NCBI RefSeq assembly: GCF_017355935.1
Contig: NZ_JAFIQT010000001.1
Location: 1 to 64,000 of the forward strand
Direction: 5' to 3'
Length of the DNA stretch: 64,000 nt
Source: Telluribacter humicola
GTDB taxonomy: Bacteria; Bacteroidota; Bacteroidia; Cytophagales; Spirosomataceae
Shown: piece after piece, positions 53,503 through 62,036 of the stretch
Layout of the letters: each line of letters opens with the position of its first letter
Numbering within the stretch: the stretch's first letter is position 1
Made by a program: the position numbers and the translations under genes
The notes under the pieces: generated by a model
Seen by the model: only the letters and a program-made list of their open reading frames with translations
Databases searched by the model: none
Told to the model about the DNA's origin: nothing

Positions 53503-56412
53503 ATGAATATATCCCTGCCTCTTCCCTCACACAAGCAACTCACCCTCGTTCTGGCCGCTGCCGTTACCGTGCTGGGTGGCCTGGCTTTTCTGCCCTCCCT
53601 CCCACCACAAAAATCTGCTTCGCTACCCGTAGCGGCCGAGGACTCCTCCCGCCTTTACGCCCCCGATGACCTGGATGTAACGCTCTGGGCCGAGGCACCG
53701 CTGTTCCATAACCCTACTAATATAGATATTGATGCCCGGGGACGAGTATGGGTAACTGAGGCGGTTAACTACCGGGACTTCAACACCAAACCGGGTGAAC
53801 GACTGTCGCACCGAACTAAGGGTGATCGGGTGGTGATCCTGGAGGATAAAGACGGAGATGGCAAGGCTGAAAGCTCCAAAGTATTTGTCGAAGATTCGCT
53901 GCTGACGGCGCCGCTGGGTATTGCGGTCATTGGTAATAAAGTAATCGTATCCTGCGCACCTAACCTGCTGGTGTACACGGATGAGGATGGCGACGACCGT
54001 CCTGACCGTCGCGAAGTACTGCTGACTGGCTTCGGGGGCTACGACCACGACCACTCGCTGCACGCTGTAGTAGCGGGACCGGATGGCCGCTGGTACTTCA
54101 ACACTGGCAACGCCGGGCCGCACGTAGTGACCGACCGCAGCGGCTGGACCCTGCGTAGCGGGAGTCTATACACCGGCGGTACTCCCTATAACAAGGAGAA
54201 CCAGGGCAACATGAAGTCGGACGACGGGCGCGTATGGGTAGGTGGCCTGGCGTTGCGTATCAATCCTGACGGGACGGGGCTGAAGGTACTGGGGCACAAC
54301 TTCCGTAACAACTACGAGCTGGCGCTGGATAGTTACGGTAATATGTGGCAGAACGACAATGACGACCAGGTCATTACCTGCCGAACGTCTTTCCTGCTTG
54401 AAAATGGCAACGCTGGGTACTTCTCGACCGACGGTACCCGCTATTGGCAGGCCGATCGCCGACCGGGGCAGGATATGTTCACGGCGCACTGGCACCAGGA
54501 GGACCCAGGCGTCATGCCCGCCGGTGATAACACCGGTGCGGGTTCGCCTACCGGCGTACTGTACTACGAAGGCGACGCGCTGGGGCCACAGTACCGGGGT
54601 ACCTTATTGAGTTGCGAGGCCGGGCGCAACGTCATCTTTGCCTATCAGCCGCAAAAAGACGGTGCGGGATTCAAGTTGCAGCGCCGCGACATGATTAGCT
54701 CCTTCCCGCAGGCCTCGGAGCGCTATGAGTGGTTCGAGACGGACAAAGACGCGCGTAAGTGGTTTCGGCCATCAGACATAGCCGCCGGGCCTGAAGGCGC
54801 CCTTTACATCGCCGATTGGTACGACCCCATCGTGGGTGGCCACGCCATGCATGACCGCAAAGGCTACGGCCGTATTTATCGCGTCACACCCAAAGGTAAG
54901 AAGCTCTCCACGCCCAAGCTGGACTTAAGTACTACAGCGGGTATGGTGGAAGCCCTGAAGAATCCGGCGGTAAACGTGCGCCTGCTGGGATTTGAGGCGC
55001 TACGTCGTAAAGGCGAAGCGGTAGTGGGTGAAGTGAAAGCACTACTAACTGCCGATAACCCTTACCACCGGGCGCGGGCGGTGTGGTTGCTGCCGCAACT
55101 GGGAAAACTGGGGAGAATAGAAGCCGAGAAACTACTGCAAAGTCCGGATGAAAATATGCGCATGACAGCCTTCCGGGCGCTACGGGCTACAACGCCGGAT
55201 GTACTCCCCTACGCCCGTCAGATGGCAGGAGATGCCGATGCCGCCTTGCGGCGGGAAGTGGCCATTGCCCTGCGTGATGTACCCTATGAACAATCAAAAC
55301 CTATAATTACAGAGCTGCTGCAATTCTACGATGGAAAGGACCGCTGGTACCTGGAGGCGCTGGGTACTGCGGTCGAAGGTAAAGAGGCGCAGGTGTACCA
55401 ACTGGTGCAAGAGCTGTACAGGGAGCAGCCGGAGGCCTGGTCGCCGCAGCGATTCAACCTCACCTGGCGGTTGCATCCCGCACAGGCTGTAAGTGATCTG
55501 AAGCTACGCGCTGGTTCGGCGAAGGTACCTGCTGAGGAGCGGCGTAAGGCCCTGACGGCGCTGGCCTTTGTAAAGGATAAGAAGGCGGCAGAGGCGATGC
55601 TGGCTCTTTCGTCTTCGCAACTACCCGATGTAGCCACGGGTGCGGGCTGGTGGCTCAACTTCCGCCGGACCAACGATTGGGCCGAGCTGCTCGACTGGCA
55701 GACAGCCACGACGCAAGCCATTACGCCCGCCTACCGTCAGATGCTAGATCTCAAAAAGCAGGTACAGGACAAGAATCAGCCAATAACAGCCAGGATCGAG
55801 GCGGCAAAGAAGATGGCCTCAGATGCCGACGGAGGTAATATGCTGATAGACTTGAAAGCCCAGTGGCAACTACCCGATACCATTGCAAAGGCGGTAAGTG
55901 AGCAAATCTTCGCCAATCCTGACCAGAATGTGCGGGTACTTGCCAGTCAGTTCTTTCCGCGTAACGGCAAGGTACTGAAGGTAGACTTCATCGCCCGGAT
56001 GAATGGTAATAGGGAGAAGGGAAAAACCATCTTCGCCACCAACTGCGCCACCTGCCACCGTCACGGCGAGAACGGCGCCGAGGTAGGCCCCGACCTGACG
56101 CAGATTCACCAGAAGTTCGATAAACTAGCTCTGTTGGATGCTATCGTAAATCCCTCGGCTAGTATGGTGTTCGGTTACGAAGCCTATACCATTACGACTA
56201 AGAAGGGCGAGAGCTACTTCGGTTTCCTGCTCAGCGACGGCGCCACGGTAGTACTCAAAGATGCCGCTGGGAAGCAGCATGCCATCAAAGCCAATCAGAT
56301 TAAAGACAGAGTAAAGATGCCCCGGTCCCTGATGCCCGAGCCTACGGTACTGGGACTGGACGAGCAGGCTCTGGCTGACCTGACGGGCTACCTGCTTAGT
56401 TTTAAGCAGTAG
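53503..56412 (+). CDS. PVC-type membrane-bound dehydrogenase with c-type heme domain
   Basis: About 969 aa from the ATG at 53503 (a GTG lies at 53479). N-terminal hydrophobic export signal, then a beta-propeller sugar-dehydrogenase-like domain (residues ~50-480; WVTEAVNYRDF, DGDGKAESSKVFVE, GPEGALYIADWYDP), a HEAT-repeat-like helical stretch (~490-800), and a cytochrome c-like domain with one heme site CATCHRHGENGAEVGPDL (Cys848, Cys851, His852). Such proteins, first noted in Planctomycetes, probably oxidise sugars or related compounds in the periplasm. A second related gene begins at 63489. A terminator follows. Confidence 0.88.
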   Translation: MNISLPLPSHKQLTLVLAAAVTVLGGLAFLPSLPPQKSASLPVAAEDSSRLYAPDDLDVTLWAEAPLFHNPTNIDIDARGRVWVTEAVNYRDFNTKPGERLSHRTKGDRVVILEDKDGDGKAESSKVFVEDSLLTAPLGIAVIGNKVIVSCAPNLLVYTDEDGDDRPDRREVLLTGFGGYDHDHSLHAVVAGPDGRWYFNTGNAGPHVVTDRSGWTLRSGSLYTGGTPYNKENQGNMKSDDGRVWVGGLALRINPDGTGLKVLGHNFRNNYELALDSYGNMWQNDNDDQVITCRTSFLLENGNAGYFSTDGTRYWQADRRPGQDMFTAHWHQEDPGVMPAGDNTGAGSPTGVLYYEGDALGPQYRGTLLSCEAGRNVIFAYQPQKDGAGFKLQRRDMISSFPQASERYEWFETDKDARKWFRPSDIAAGPEGALYIADWYDPIVGGHAMHDRKGYGRIYRVTPKGKKLSTPKLDLSTTAGMVEALKNPAVNVRLLGFEALRRKGEAVVGEVKALLTADNPYHRARAVWLLPQLGKLGRIEAEKLLQSPDENMRMTAFRALRATTPDVLPYARQMAGDADAALRREVAIALRDVPYEQSKPIITELLQFYDGKDRWYLEALGTAVEGKEAQVYQLVQELYREQPEAWSPQRFNLTWRLHPAQAVSDLKLRAGSAKVPAEERRKALTALAFVKDKKAAEAMLALSSSQLPDVATGAGWWLNFRRTNDWAELLDWQTATTQAITPAYRQMLDLKKQVQDKNQPITARIEAAKKMASDADGGNMLIDLKAQWQLPDTIAKAVSEQIFANPDQNVRVLASQFFPRNGKVLKVDFIARMNGNREKGKTIFATNCATCHRHGENGAEVGPDLTQIHQKFDKLALLDAIVNPSASMVFGYEAYTITTKKGESYFGFLLSDGATVVLKDAAGKQHAIKANQIKDRVKMPRSLMPEPTVLGLDEQALADLTGYLLSFKQ

Positions 56413-56464
56413 GTGTGCAGAATCTGCTTCGCTAGTCACTATTTTTGCCCCTCAATTTAAGAGT

Positions 56465-56510
56465 AGCAGCACCAGGTAGTTCTACAGAAACTACCTGGTG
56501 CTGCTCTTTG
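56465..56510 (+). terminator. terminator of the heme-dehydrogenase gene
   Basis: A 17-bp stem AGCAGCACCAGGTAGTT / AACTACCTGGTGCTGCT with a 7-nt loop, then CTTTG. It lies between the dehydrogenase and the GNAT gene. Confidence 0.75.
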
Positions 56511-56523
56511 GTAAAAATAAAAG

Positions 56524-57036
56524 ATGATACAGTACCAATTAGCCTCACCCGTAGACCTGGAATCGCTCCGCCAGTTTAGCCAGCGACTATTCATTGATAC
56601 CTATCAGGCGCTAAATACGCCAGAAGACATGGCTTTGTACGTGGAGCAGGCTTTTGCTGAAGAGCCTTTCACCGCTGATTTTTATAAGCCTCAGGTGAAG
56701 TACTGGCTGGCGGTGGAGGATGGTGCCATCGTAGCCTATATGAAGATGGTACTGGGAAGTCAGTTACAGCCGGAGCCGGAGCGGAAGGGCGTTGAGATCA
56801 GTCGTTTTTACGTGGATAAACCCTACCAGGGAGCCGGTTTGGCTCGTGAATTTATGCAGCACTGTCTGGATTGGATGCAGGCAGAGAGATTTGAGCTGGT
56901 ATGGTTGGGTGTATGGCCCCAGAACCCGCGGGCGGTGCGTTTTTATCAGAAAATAGGCTTTGAAAAAGTAGGCGAAGCTACTTTCCTGCTCGGCACCGAC
57001 CCGCAGACGGATGACCTCATGCGCAAGTACCTCTAA
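56524..57036 (+). CDS. GNAT family N-acetyltransferase
   Basis: 170 aa. Acetyl-CoA fold: EISRFYVDKPYQGAGLAREFM contains the Q/RxxGxG/A pyrophosphate loop (QGAGLA), then WLGVWPQNPRAVRFYQKIGFEKVGE, the usual C-terminal strand-helix. Substrate unknown. Cytoplasmic. It starts 14 bp after the preceding terminator. Confidence 0.9.
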   Translation: MIQYQLASPVDLESLRQFSQRLFIDTYQALNTPEDMALYVEQAFAEEPFTADFYKPQVKYWLAVEDGAIVAYMKMVLGSQLQPEPERKGVEISRFYVDKPYQGAGLAREFMQHCLDWMQAERFELVWLGVWPQNPRAVRFYQKIGFEKVGEATFLLGTDPQTDDLMRKYL

Positions 57037-57068
57037 AACAAAAGCGGATACCTTTATCAGGTACCCGC
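57035..57068 (-). terminator. terminator of the Fe-S oxidoreductase pair
   Basis: Minus strand: GCGGGTACC / GGTATCCGC stem with a 7-nt loop, then TTTTGTTTT. Lies between two convergent genes. Confidence 0.7.
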
Positions 57069-57098
57069 CTACTGGTTTGTAGATGAAGTGATATAGTT

Positions 57099-57896
57099 TT
57101 AGAGGCCTTGTCTCTGAGCTATCAGCTCGGCCAGGTCCAGTACTTTTACCGAATCCTCCCGCTCCTTGTTCTTTACGCCGTCCGTCATCATCACCATGCA
57201 GAAAGGGCAAGCTACCGCGATGGTGTCGGCCCCTGTATTAAGGGCCTCCTCGGTACGCTCTACATTGACTTCCTTCCAGCCGGGTTCCGGTTCTTTGAAC
57301 ATCTGAGCACCGCCGGCTCCGCAGCACAGTCCCTTTGAGCGGATGCGTTTCATCTCTACCAGGTCGGCATCCAGCGCCTCCAGTACCTCACGGGGAGCTT
57401 CGTATACGCCATTGCCCCGACCCAGGTAGCAGGGGTCGTGGTAGGTAATCTTACGGCCTTTGAAAGTACCGCCTCCTTCCATGCGTACGCGGCCTTCGTT
57501 AATGAGCTGCTGCAGGAAAGTAGAGTGGTGAATCACCTCGTAGTTGCCGCCCAACTCAGGGTACTCATTTTTGAGCGTATTGAAGCAGTGCGGACAGGCC
57601 GTTATAATCTTCTTAACGCCGTACATATCCAGTACCTGAATATTGGTCATAGCCTGCATCTGGAACAGAAACTCATTACCCGCTCTGCGTGCAGGGTCGC
57701 CGGTACAGCTTTCCTCTGTACCCAGTACGGCAAATTTTACTCCTACGGCATTCAGTATTTTTACAAAAGCTACGGTCACTTTTTTATAACGGTCGTCAAA
57801 TGACCCCAGGCAGCCCACCCAGAACAGGATCTCGGGTGTTTCACCATTGGCGGCCATTTCGGCCATGGTAGGTACTTTATATTCGATTTCTGACAT
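57099..57896 (-). CDS. CCG-domain Fe-S oxidoreductase subunit (HdrB/GlpC-like)
   Basis: 265 aa with two cysteine-rich CCG domains: EESCTGDPARR and ITACPHCFNTLKNEYPE in the first, ITYHDPCYLGRGNGVYEAPREVL, GLCCGAGGAQMF and VACPFCMVMM in the second. The CX(n)CCGX(n)CXXC pattern binds special [4Fe-4S] clusters as in heterodisulfide reductase subunit B and glycolate/lactate oxidase subunits. It follows an Fe-S membrane subunit, with a small frameshifted gene between, so the set likely forms a quinone-linked electron-transfer complex. The electron donor is unknown. Confidence 0.9.
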   Translation of the reverse strand: MSEIEYKVPTMAEMAANGETPEILFWVGCLGSFDDRYKKVTVAFVKILNAVGVKFAVLGTEESCTGDPARRAGNEFLFQMQAMTNIQVLDMYGVKKIITACPHCFNTLKNEYPELGGNYEVIHHSTFLQQLINEGRVRMEGGGTFKGRKITYHDPCYLGRGNGVYEAPREVLEALDADLVEMKRIRSKGLCCGAGGAQMFKEPEPGWKEVNVERTEEALNTGADTIAVACPFCMVMMTDGVKNKEREDSVKVLDLAELIAQRQGL

Positions 57897-57935
57897 AGTT
57901 TAGAGTATGTGCTCAATTTGAGCAGTTAATATCAG

Positions 57936-58170
57936 TTATTGTATTCGATATAGCGCTGTCCGCGTTACTAGAAAGATTATAGTTAACAGACTTATCAGGG
58001 ATACCATCGCTACTACCGGTACCAGCTCATAACGTGTATCTTGCAGTTGCCACAACAATACCCCCTTCCAGCATAAGTACTCCTGCCAGCATGATCAGGA
58101 ATAGCCTCAGCCAACTTGCCAGCTCCTTCCGGTTATTGCCGTAGGTTGTTGGCCCAGTTGAACCGGTCAC
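57936..58170 (-). pseudogene. small two-helix membrane protein, apparently frameshifted
   Basis: From a GTG at 58170, overlapping the end of the upstream gene, one frame reads MTGSTGPTTYGNNRKEL and then a hydrophobic helix (WLRLFLIMLAGVLMLEG), but it soon stops. At a run of five G (58061-58065, C on the plus strand) removing one G joins it to the +1 frame VLLWQLQDTRYELVPVVAMV, whose second hydrophobic helix continues to LYRIQ and a stop at 57936. The joined product is a sensible ~77-aa two-helix protein between two subunits of an electron-transfer complex. Either a sequence error, a real frameshift mutation or a programmed shift. Confidence 0.45.
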
Positions 58171-59467
58171 TGGGTGAAAACTTCCAGGGGGCCTGGCTGG
58201 TCTCCATGTTCTGGAACATCATGTTCCAGGAGCCGGGGGCATGGGCTTCATCCATGATCTTATAGCGGCGTAGCTGCAGAATGATGTCCAGCGGATTGAT
58301 CATCACCGGGCAAGCCTCCACGCAGGCCATGCAGGAGGTACAAGCCATAATTTCCTCCTCCAGAATATAGTCGCCTAGTAAGGTTTTGCCGTCTTCCACC
58401 ACTTTACCTCCGTTGGCCCGCATATTGTGCCCCAGGTCCTGTAGGCGGTCGCGGGTATCCATCATAATCTTCCGCGGTGAGAGCAGCTTACCGGTAATAT
58501 TAGCCGGGCAATTGGCCGTGCAGCGCCCGCACTCAGTGCAGGTATAGGCGTCCATCAGGTTTTTCCAGCTCAGGTCCATGGCATCTTTAGCACCAAAGCG
58601 TCCAATCTCAGCAGGTGCCTCGTTCGGGTCAGCCTGTTCCATCCCCAGCATCAGCTTTACCTCTTTGGTGATGTCGGGCATGTTTTTCATCTCCCCCCGG
58701 GGACGCAGCCGGGCAAAGTACGTGTTCGGGAAGGCCAGCGCGATGTGCAGATGCTTCGAATAGGTAACGTACAGCGCAAAGCCAAGAATACCTATAATAT
58801 GGAACCACCACGCTCCCCGCTCAAGCGCAATGAGCGCTCCCTCGCTCCAGCCCGCAAAAAGTGGCTTCAGGAACTGGCTGAACAGGAAATCGCCGGTACG
58901 GGCGTAGTGGACACTATTCATGTCCTGCAGAACCGAATCAGCCGCATTCATAGTAAGAATTGCGATCATGAGCACGATCTCAAAGATCAGGATCAGGTTG
59001 CCATCCAAAACTGGAAATCCGCGCAGCTCACGATGGCGCTCCGCCTGCAGGCGATCTACCCGTACTACGTCGCGTCGAAAAAGGAAAATAGTGCAGACGA
59101 CTATTACAGCTACCGCCAGAAATTCAAAGAAACCGATCAGGTACAGATAAAAAGTGCCAAAAAACGGGGCAAACATGCGGTGCTGGCCTGATATACCATC
59201 CAGGATAATTTCCAGCACTTCGATATTAATCAGCAGGAAGCCCGCGTAGAGGATGAAGTGCATAATCCCCACCAGCGGCCGGTCAAACATCTTCTTCTGT
59301 CCGAATGCCATGCGCAGCATCATACTCAACCGCTCAGATGGACGATCGGTACGATCTTCTGAATGACCGAGTCGGATGGTATCCCTGATGAAGGTAATGC
59401 GTCGATATATAAGCCACCCTACTACGCCCAGAACAATAGCGAACAGGATCTGCTGAATGTATTCCAT
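58133..59467 (-). CDS. membrane Fe-S oxidoreductase subunit (4Fe-4S dicluster, HdrC/NarI-like fusion)
   Basis: 444 aa. N-terminal half has about five transmembrane helices with several His (GIMHFILYAGFLLINIE; HIIGILGFALYVTYSKHLHIALAF) that may bind heme b, similar to NarI. C-terminal half has two [4Fe-4S] motifs: CTECGRCTANCP near residue 310 and CTSCMACVEACP near 375. The architecture transfers electrons between a CCG subunit and the quinone pool. First gene of the unit; the small frameshifted gene and the CCG subunit follow. Confidence 0.9.
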   Translation of the reverse strand: MEYIQQILFAIVLGVVGWLIYRRITFIRDTIRLGHSEDRTDRPSERLSMMLRMAFGQKKMFDRPLVGIMHFILYAGFLLINIEVLEIILDGISGQHRMFAPFFGTFYLYLIGFFEFLAVAVIVVCTIFLFRRDVVRVDRLQAERHRELRGFPVLDGNLILIFEIVLMIAILTMNAADSVLQDMNSVHYARTGDFLFSQFLKPLFAGWSEGALIALERGAWWFHIIGILGFALYVTYSKHLHIALAFPNTYFARLRPRGEMKNMPDITKEVKLMLGMEQADPNEAPAEIGRFGAKDAMDLSWKNLMDAYTCTECGRCTANCPANITGKLLSPRKIMMDTRDRLQDLGHNMRANGGKVVEDGKTLLGDYILEEEIMACTSCMACVEACPVMINPLDIILQLRRYKIMDEAHAPGSWNMMFQNMETSQAPWKFSPSDRFNWANNLRQ

Positions 59468-59670
59468 AGTAGTTAGTTTAAAATAAAGTCTAATATGTTA
59501 ACGTAATAGTATGCTTGCATACTATTACAAATATCTAAAAAATGAGTTGCCAGACAAAAGCTAAATAATGAATATTTTGTGGGTGATGGATAAATGATAC
59601 AAGATCAACCTGTTAAGCTTGGTAGTTGTTTAGTGCCCAAAAATATTTCAAATTATTTTATTGAAATGTT

Positions 59671-59700
59671 TTGGAAAGAAAAAGTCGCCTCCTATTTTTG
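59671..59700 (+). promoter_or_regulatory. tRNA-Phe promoter
   Basis: TTG (59671-59673), 19-bp spacer, TATTTTTG (59693-59700), then CAGTCCCAAAAC. Exact match to the Bacteroidota consensus and to the start element of the other stable-RNA promoters here. Confidence 0.85.
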
Positions 59701-59726
59701 CAGTCCCAAAACATACCAACTGGAAC

Positions 59727-59799
59727 GGTGATGTAGCTCAGTTGGTAGAGCAAAGGACTGAAAATCCTTGTGTCGGCGGTTCGATTCCGTCCATCACCA
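59727..59799 (+). tRNA. tRNA-Phe (anticodon GAA)
   Basis: 73-nt cloverleaf: acceptor GGTGATG / CATCACC with discriminator A, D-arm AGCTCAGTTGGTAGAGC, anticodon stem AAGGA/TCCTT with loop CTGAAAA (anticodon GAA), T-arm GGCGGTTCGATTCCGTC. CCA is not encoded (ACGC follows). Confidence 0.97.
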
Positions 59800-59809
59800 C
59801 GCAACAGAT

Positions 59810-59849
59810 AGCCCCTTAATTCGATCAGAGTTAAGGGGCTTGTTGTTTT
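59810..59849 (+). terminator. tRNA-Phe terminator
   Basis: AGCCCCTTAA / TTAAGGGGCT with an 11-nt loop, then TGTTGTTTT, starting 11 bp after the tRNA. Confidence 0.9.
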
Positions 59850-60732
59850 CGAGTCGACCAGTAGTGCAACCTCTGAAAGTCTCTTGCAGCTAAGTCTTGC
59901 CTATCCTGTTTTATTTCCTGGCCGGGGAGCAACAAAAGTCAGGTACCAACTCTGTGATGTATTCCGATGGTGCTGCCTCCTTATTTCTTCTCATACATGG
60001 TAAGGTCTGAATAGTGCTAATCCCTAGGAAAGGCCAGCATAGTGGGTTAGATCAGTAGCACATTTGTTTTGCCCGAAGCCTTTCAATCAATAATTTACCA
60101 TCCGATAACTTTCGCTTGTAGTTATTTTTCGCCCCCTATATACTTGGGTTACTTTTGATATCTCACCTGAATAGCATAATGTTTGGGTTTGGTACAGATA
60201 CGAGGATATAGTACTATCAGCCTACAGATATTTTCTGTAGGCTGATTATTTTCTTCATTGTTCTAGTACGCGTTTTAAGCTTGAGATAAAGCTATTATTT
60301 ATTAACATCTATTGAATGCTACTTTATATACTAGACGTATTGCTACTTACTAAGACTATCGTTAAATTCAATGAAGTTGGAGTAGATGTAACTACTTAAG
60401 AGCTTACTTATCTTATAGTATATAATTTCAGAAGCAGCGGAAAACAGTCTAATAATTGTAAGTATTTAATTTTTCAACTATGGTAAAACTATGTTACTAA
60501 ATTTATATTTGATTATATTTAGTAACTGTTAAGTAGCTTATACACAATAATTGATTCACTAGTACCTCCTATTGACTATTATCTTTTATAGTATCTAAGA
60601 GTACTTTACAACTCTTAGTATCCTTCGCTCTCCTTCATCTTACTCTATATACTACTGATCACTCGACCTACATTATTGAGTAATGTAAGGCAGGTGTTGT
60701 ATATGATATTGCTGGTCTCTGTGTTCTGGGGA
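59850..60732. other. AT-rich gene-free interval between tRNA-Phe and the IS element
   Basis: About 880 bp with no believable protein gene. It contains one TACTTTTG box (60150-60157) and, 60 bp later, a 13-bp hairpin (60216-60246). The stretch 60250-60730 is strongly AT-rich and shows no clear structure. Base composition differs sharply from the rest of the window. Confidence 0.6.
60150..60255 (+). ncRNA. possible small RNA unit
   Basis: TACTTTTG (60150-60157) could start a transcript near 60163. A perfect 13-bp stem ATCAGCCTACAGA / TCTGTAGGCTGAT with a 5-nt loop and a following TATTTTCTT would end it, giving an RNA of about 85-90 nt with no coding frame. No clear TTG lies at the -33 distance, so support is limited. 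Confidence 0.25.
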
Positions 60733-60736
60733 TGTG
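60733..60736. repeat. target-site duplication GTGT, left copy
   Basis: GTGT directly before the left IS end, matched by GTGT at 62071-62074 directly after the right end. Four bases fits the 3-5 bp duplications of IS3-family elements. Confidence 0.75.
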
Positions 60737-60769
60737 TTGATGTGGATCCGTTTTGGTTTACACTTTTGC
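60737..60769 (+). repeat. IS left terminal inverted repeat
   Basis: Begins TGATGTGGATCCG and includes ACACTTTTGC. Pairs with the right end with several mismatches in the central part. Confidence 0.8.
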
Positions 60770-60796
60770 GGGTTAGTGAATATTAAAAAATCAATT

Positions 60797-61639
60797 TCAT
60801 CCTGTTTGCCGATAGTATTGAGCCTCGAAGGCTGCAGGATTCAGATAGTTTAAAGAGGAATGCAATCTTTTTGTATTATAGTATCCATCAATATATTCGA
60901 AAAGGGCTGCCTTCAATTTTTCGAGGCTTTCATATCCACCTTTCGGCATATTCAACTCCGCCTTCAATCTGCTCCAGAAAGATTCGGCCCATGCGTTGTC
61001 ATACGGATCATCGGCTCGCGACATACCGCGCGGCGGACCGCTCTGTTTCAGATTAAAGGTTCTAATCAATTCCTTCATTTTGTAAGAAAGATATTGCCCG
61101 CCGCGGTCTGAATGTACGATCATACCTGGCTTTACCTTCCGCCTCAAAAGAGCCTTTTCTAAGGGGTCTCTGACAAGACTTTCCTGCATATTATCACCTA
61201 ACTGCCAGCCAACTATCTGGCGTGAGAATAGATCCATCCAGACACACAAATACGCCCATTTGCCGCCTTTTAGAGGCATGTATGTAATATCGGAAATCCA
61301 CACACAGTTAGGCTTGCTTGGCTTAGGTTGATCCAGCAGAAGATTAGGAGATACCCGTTTTCCATGCCCGCTATCAGTGGTTCTAGGAATATATCTGGGA
61401 GGCTGAATGGCTCTCAAGCCCTCTTTTCTCATGATTTCAACCACTTTTCGACGACCAATCTTCATCCCCTTCTGTTTCAAGGATTCCTTAATGCGGCGAC
61501 TGCCATAGCGCTTCATGTTCCGGATGAATTCGATTCGTATCTCGTGCTTGGGTCGGTTATACTTCCTTTCTACGTTGTGGCTTTTCCCCCGCCTATATCG
61601 GTAATAAGCGGTTCTGCTTACTTCGAAAAGCGAGCACAA
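60797..61639 (-). CDS. IS3-family transposase OrfB (DDE integrase)
   Basis: 280 aa from the internal ATG at 61639; the natural product is probably an OrfAB fusion made by -1 frameshifting at 61723-61729, after which this frame reads KKGIRSLEPVRLRDLYELIY before joining. Catalytic core: Asp near residue 115 (VWISDITYM), second Asp near 179 (HSDRGGQY), Glu in WAESFW. The gap from the second Asp to Glu is 40 residues instead of the canonical 35; the extra five, GPPRG, sit just before MSRADDPYDNA and are encoded by a GC-rich insertion (61025-61039). Confidence 0.9.
   Translation of the reverse strand: MCSLFEVSRTAYYRYRRGKSHNVERKYNRPKHEIRIEFIRNMKRYGSRRIKESLKQKGMKIGRRKVVEIMRKEGLRAIQPPRYIPRTTDSGHGKRVSPNLLLDQPKPSKPNCVWISDITYMPLKGGKWAYLCVWMDLFSRQIVGWQLGDNMQESLVRDPLEKALLRRKVKPGMIVHSDRGGQYLSYKMKELIRTFNLKQSGPPRGMSRADDPYDNAWAESFWSRLKAELNMPKGGYESLEKLKAALFEYIDGYYNTKRLHSSLNYLNPAAFEAQYYRQTG
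61025..61039 (-). repeat. 15-bp GC-rich insertion in orfB
   Basis: Coding strand GGTCCGCCGCGCGGT, flanked by AGC and ATG. It adds exactly five residues (GPPRG) between two conserved transposase motifs. It shares AGCGGTCCGCCGC with the insertion in orfA at 61876-61891. Confidence 0.7.
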
Positions 61640-61722
61640 ATAACTGACCTTTTGTGTCCGTGAAAGTGAGTATATTAGCTCATAGAGGTCCCTGAGTCGG
61701 ACTGGCTCAAGAGACCTAATGC

Positions 61723-61729
61723 CTTTTTT
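61723..61729 (-). promoter_or_regulatory. programmed -1 frameshift site A6G
   Basis: Minus strand AAAAAAG in the context TTAAAAAAGGC near the end of orfA. Slipping back one base enters the frame that leads into orfB, as in many IS3-family elements. Confidence 0.7.
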
Positions 61730-61875
61730 AAGATCTCACGGTCCGTTTTCAGGCGCTCATTTTCAGCACGTAGTTTAGCAACTTCGGCAGCCAGTTTCGC
61801 TGCTTTATCATTGCTGTCTCCTCCGCTATTCGATTTTGTCGTTTTTGTTGCCATTCTCTTCCAACGATAAAGAAC

Positions 61876-61891
61876 CCGCGGCGGCGGACCG
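61876..61891 (-). repeat. 16-bp GC-rich insertion in orfA
   Basis: Coding strand CGGTCCGCCGCCGCGG. Its length is not a multiple of three and it shifts the orfA frame. Near-identical to the 15-bp insertion in orfB; both can fold GCGG-TCCG-CCGC. Confidence 0.7.
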
Positions 61892-62036
61892 CTTCTCGGC
61901 AATTCCAAAAGCCTCGGAAACTTCCCTGGTGCTTCTGCCTGAGGCTAGCATTCTGGTTACTTCCTGCTTGAACTCAGCATCGTAGCTCCTACGGGATTTT
62001 ACTTTTTTGGGATCTTTCATTCTGCATCATTGATGT

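Larger units (their letters stand above)
61675..62020 (-). pseudogene. IS3-family OrfA (helix-turn-helix protein), frameshifted
   Basis: From the ATG at 62020 the product starts MKDPKKVKSRRSYDAEFKQE and has the HTH GRSTREVSEAFGIAEK, then meets a GC-rich insertion and goes out of frame. The rest of OrfA continues in the +1 frame as VLYRWKRMATK, followed by a leucine-zipper-like coiled coil (AAKLAAEVAKLRAENERLKT) and REILKKALGLL, where the A6G slippery site lies. Removing 16 bp (61876-61891) restores AEK-VLYRWKR, the normal family sequence. A separate start at 61908 would lack the HTH. Confidence 0.85.
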
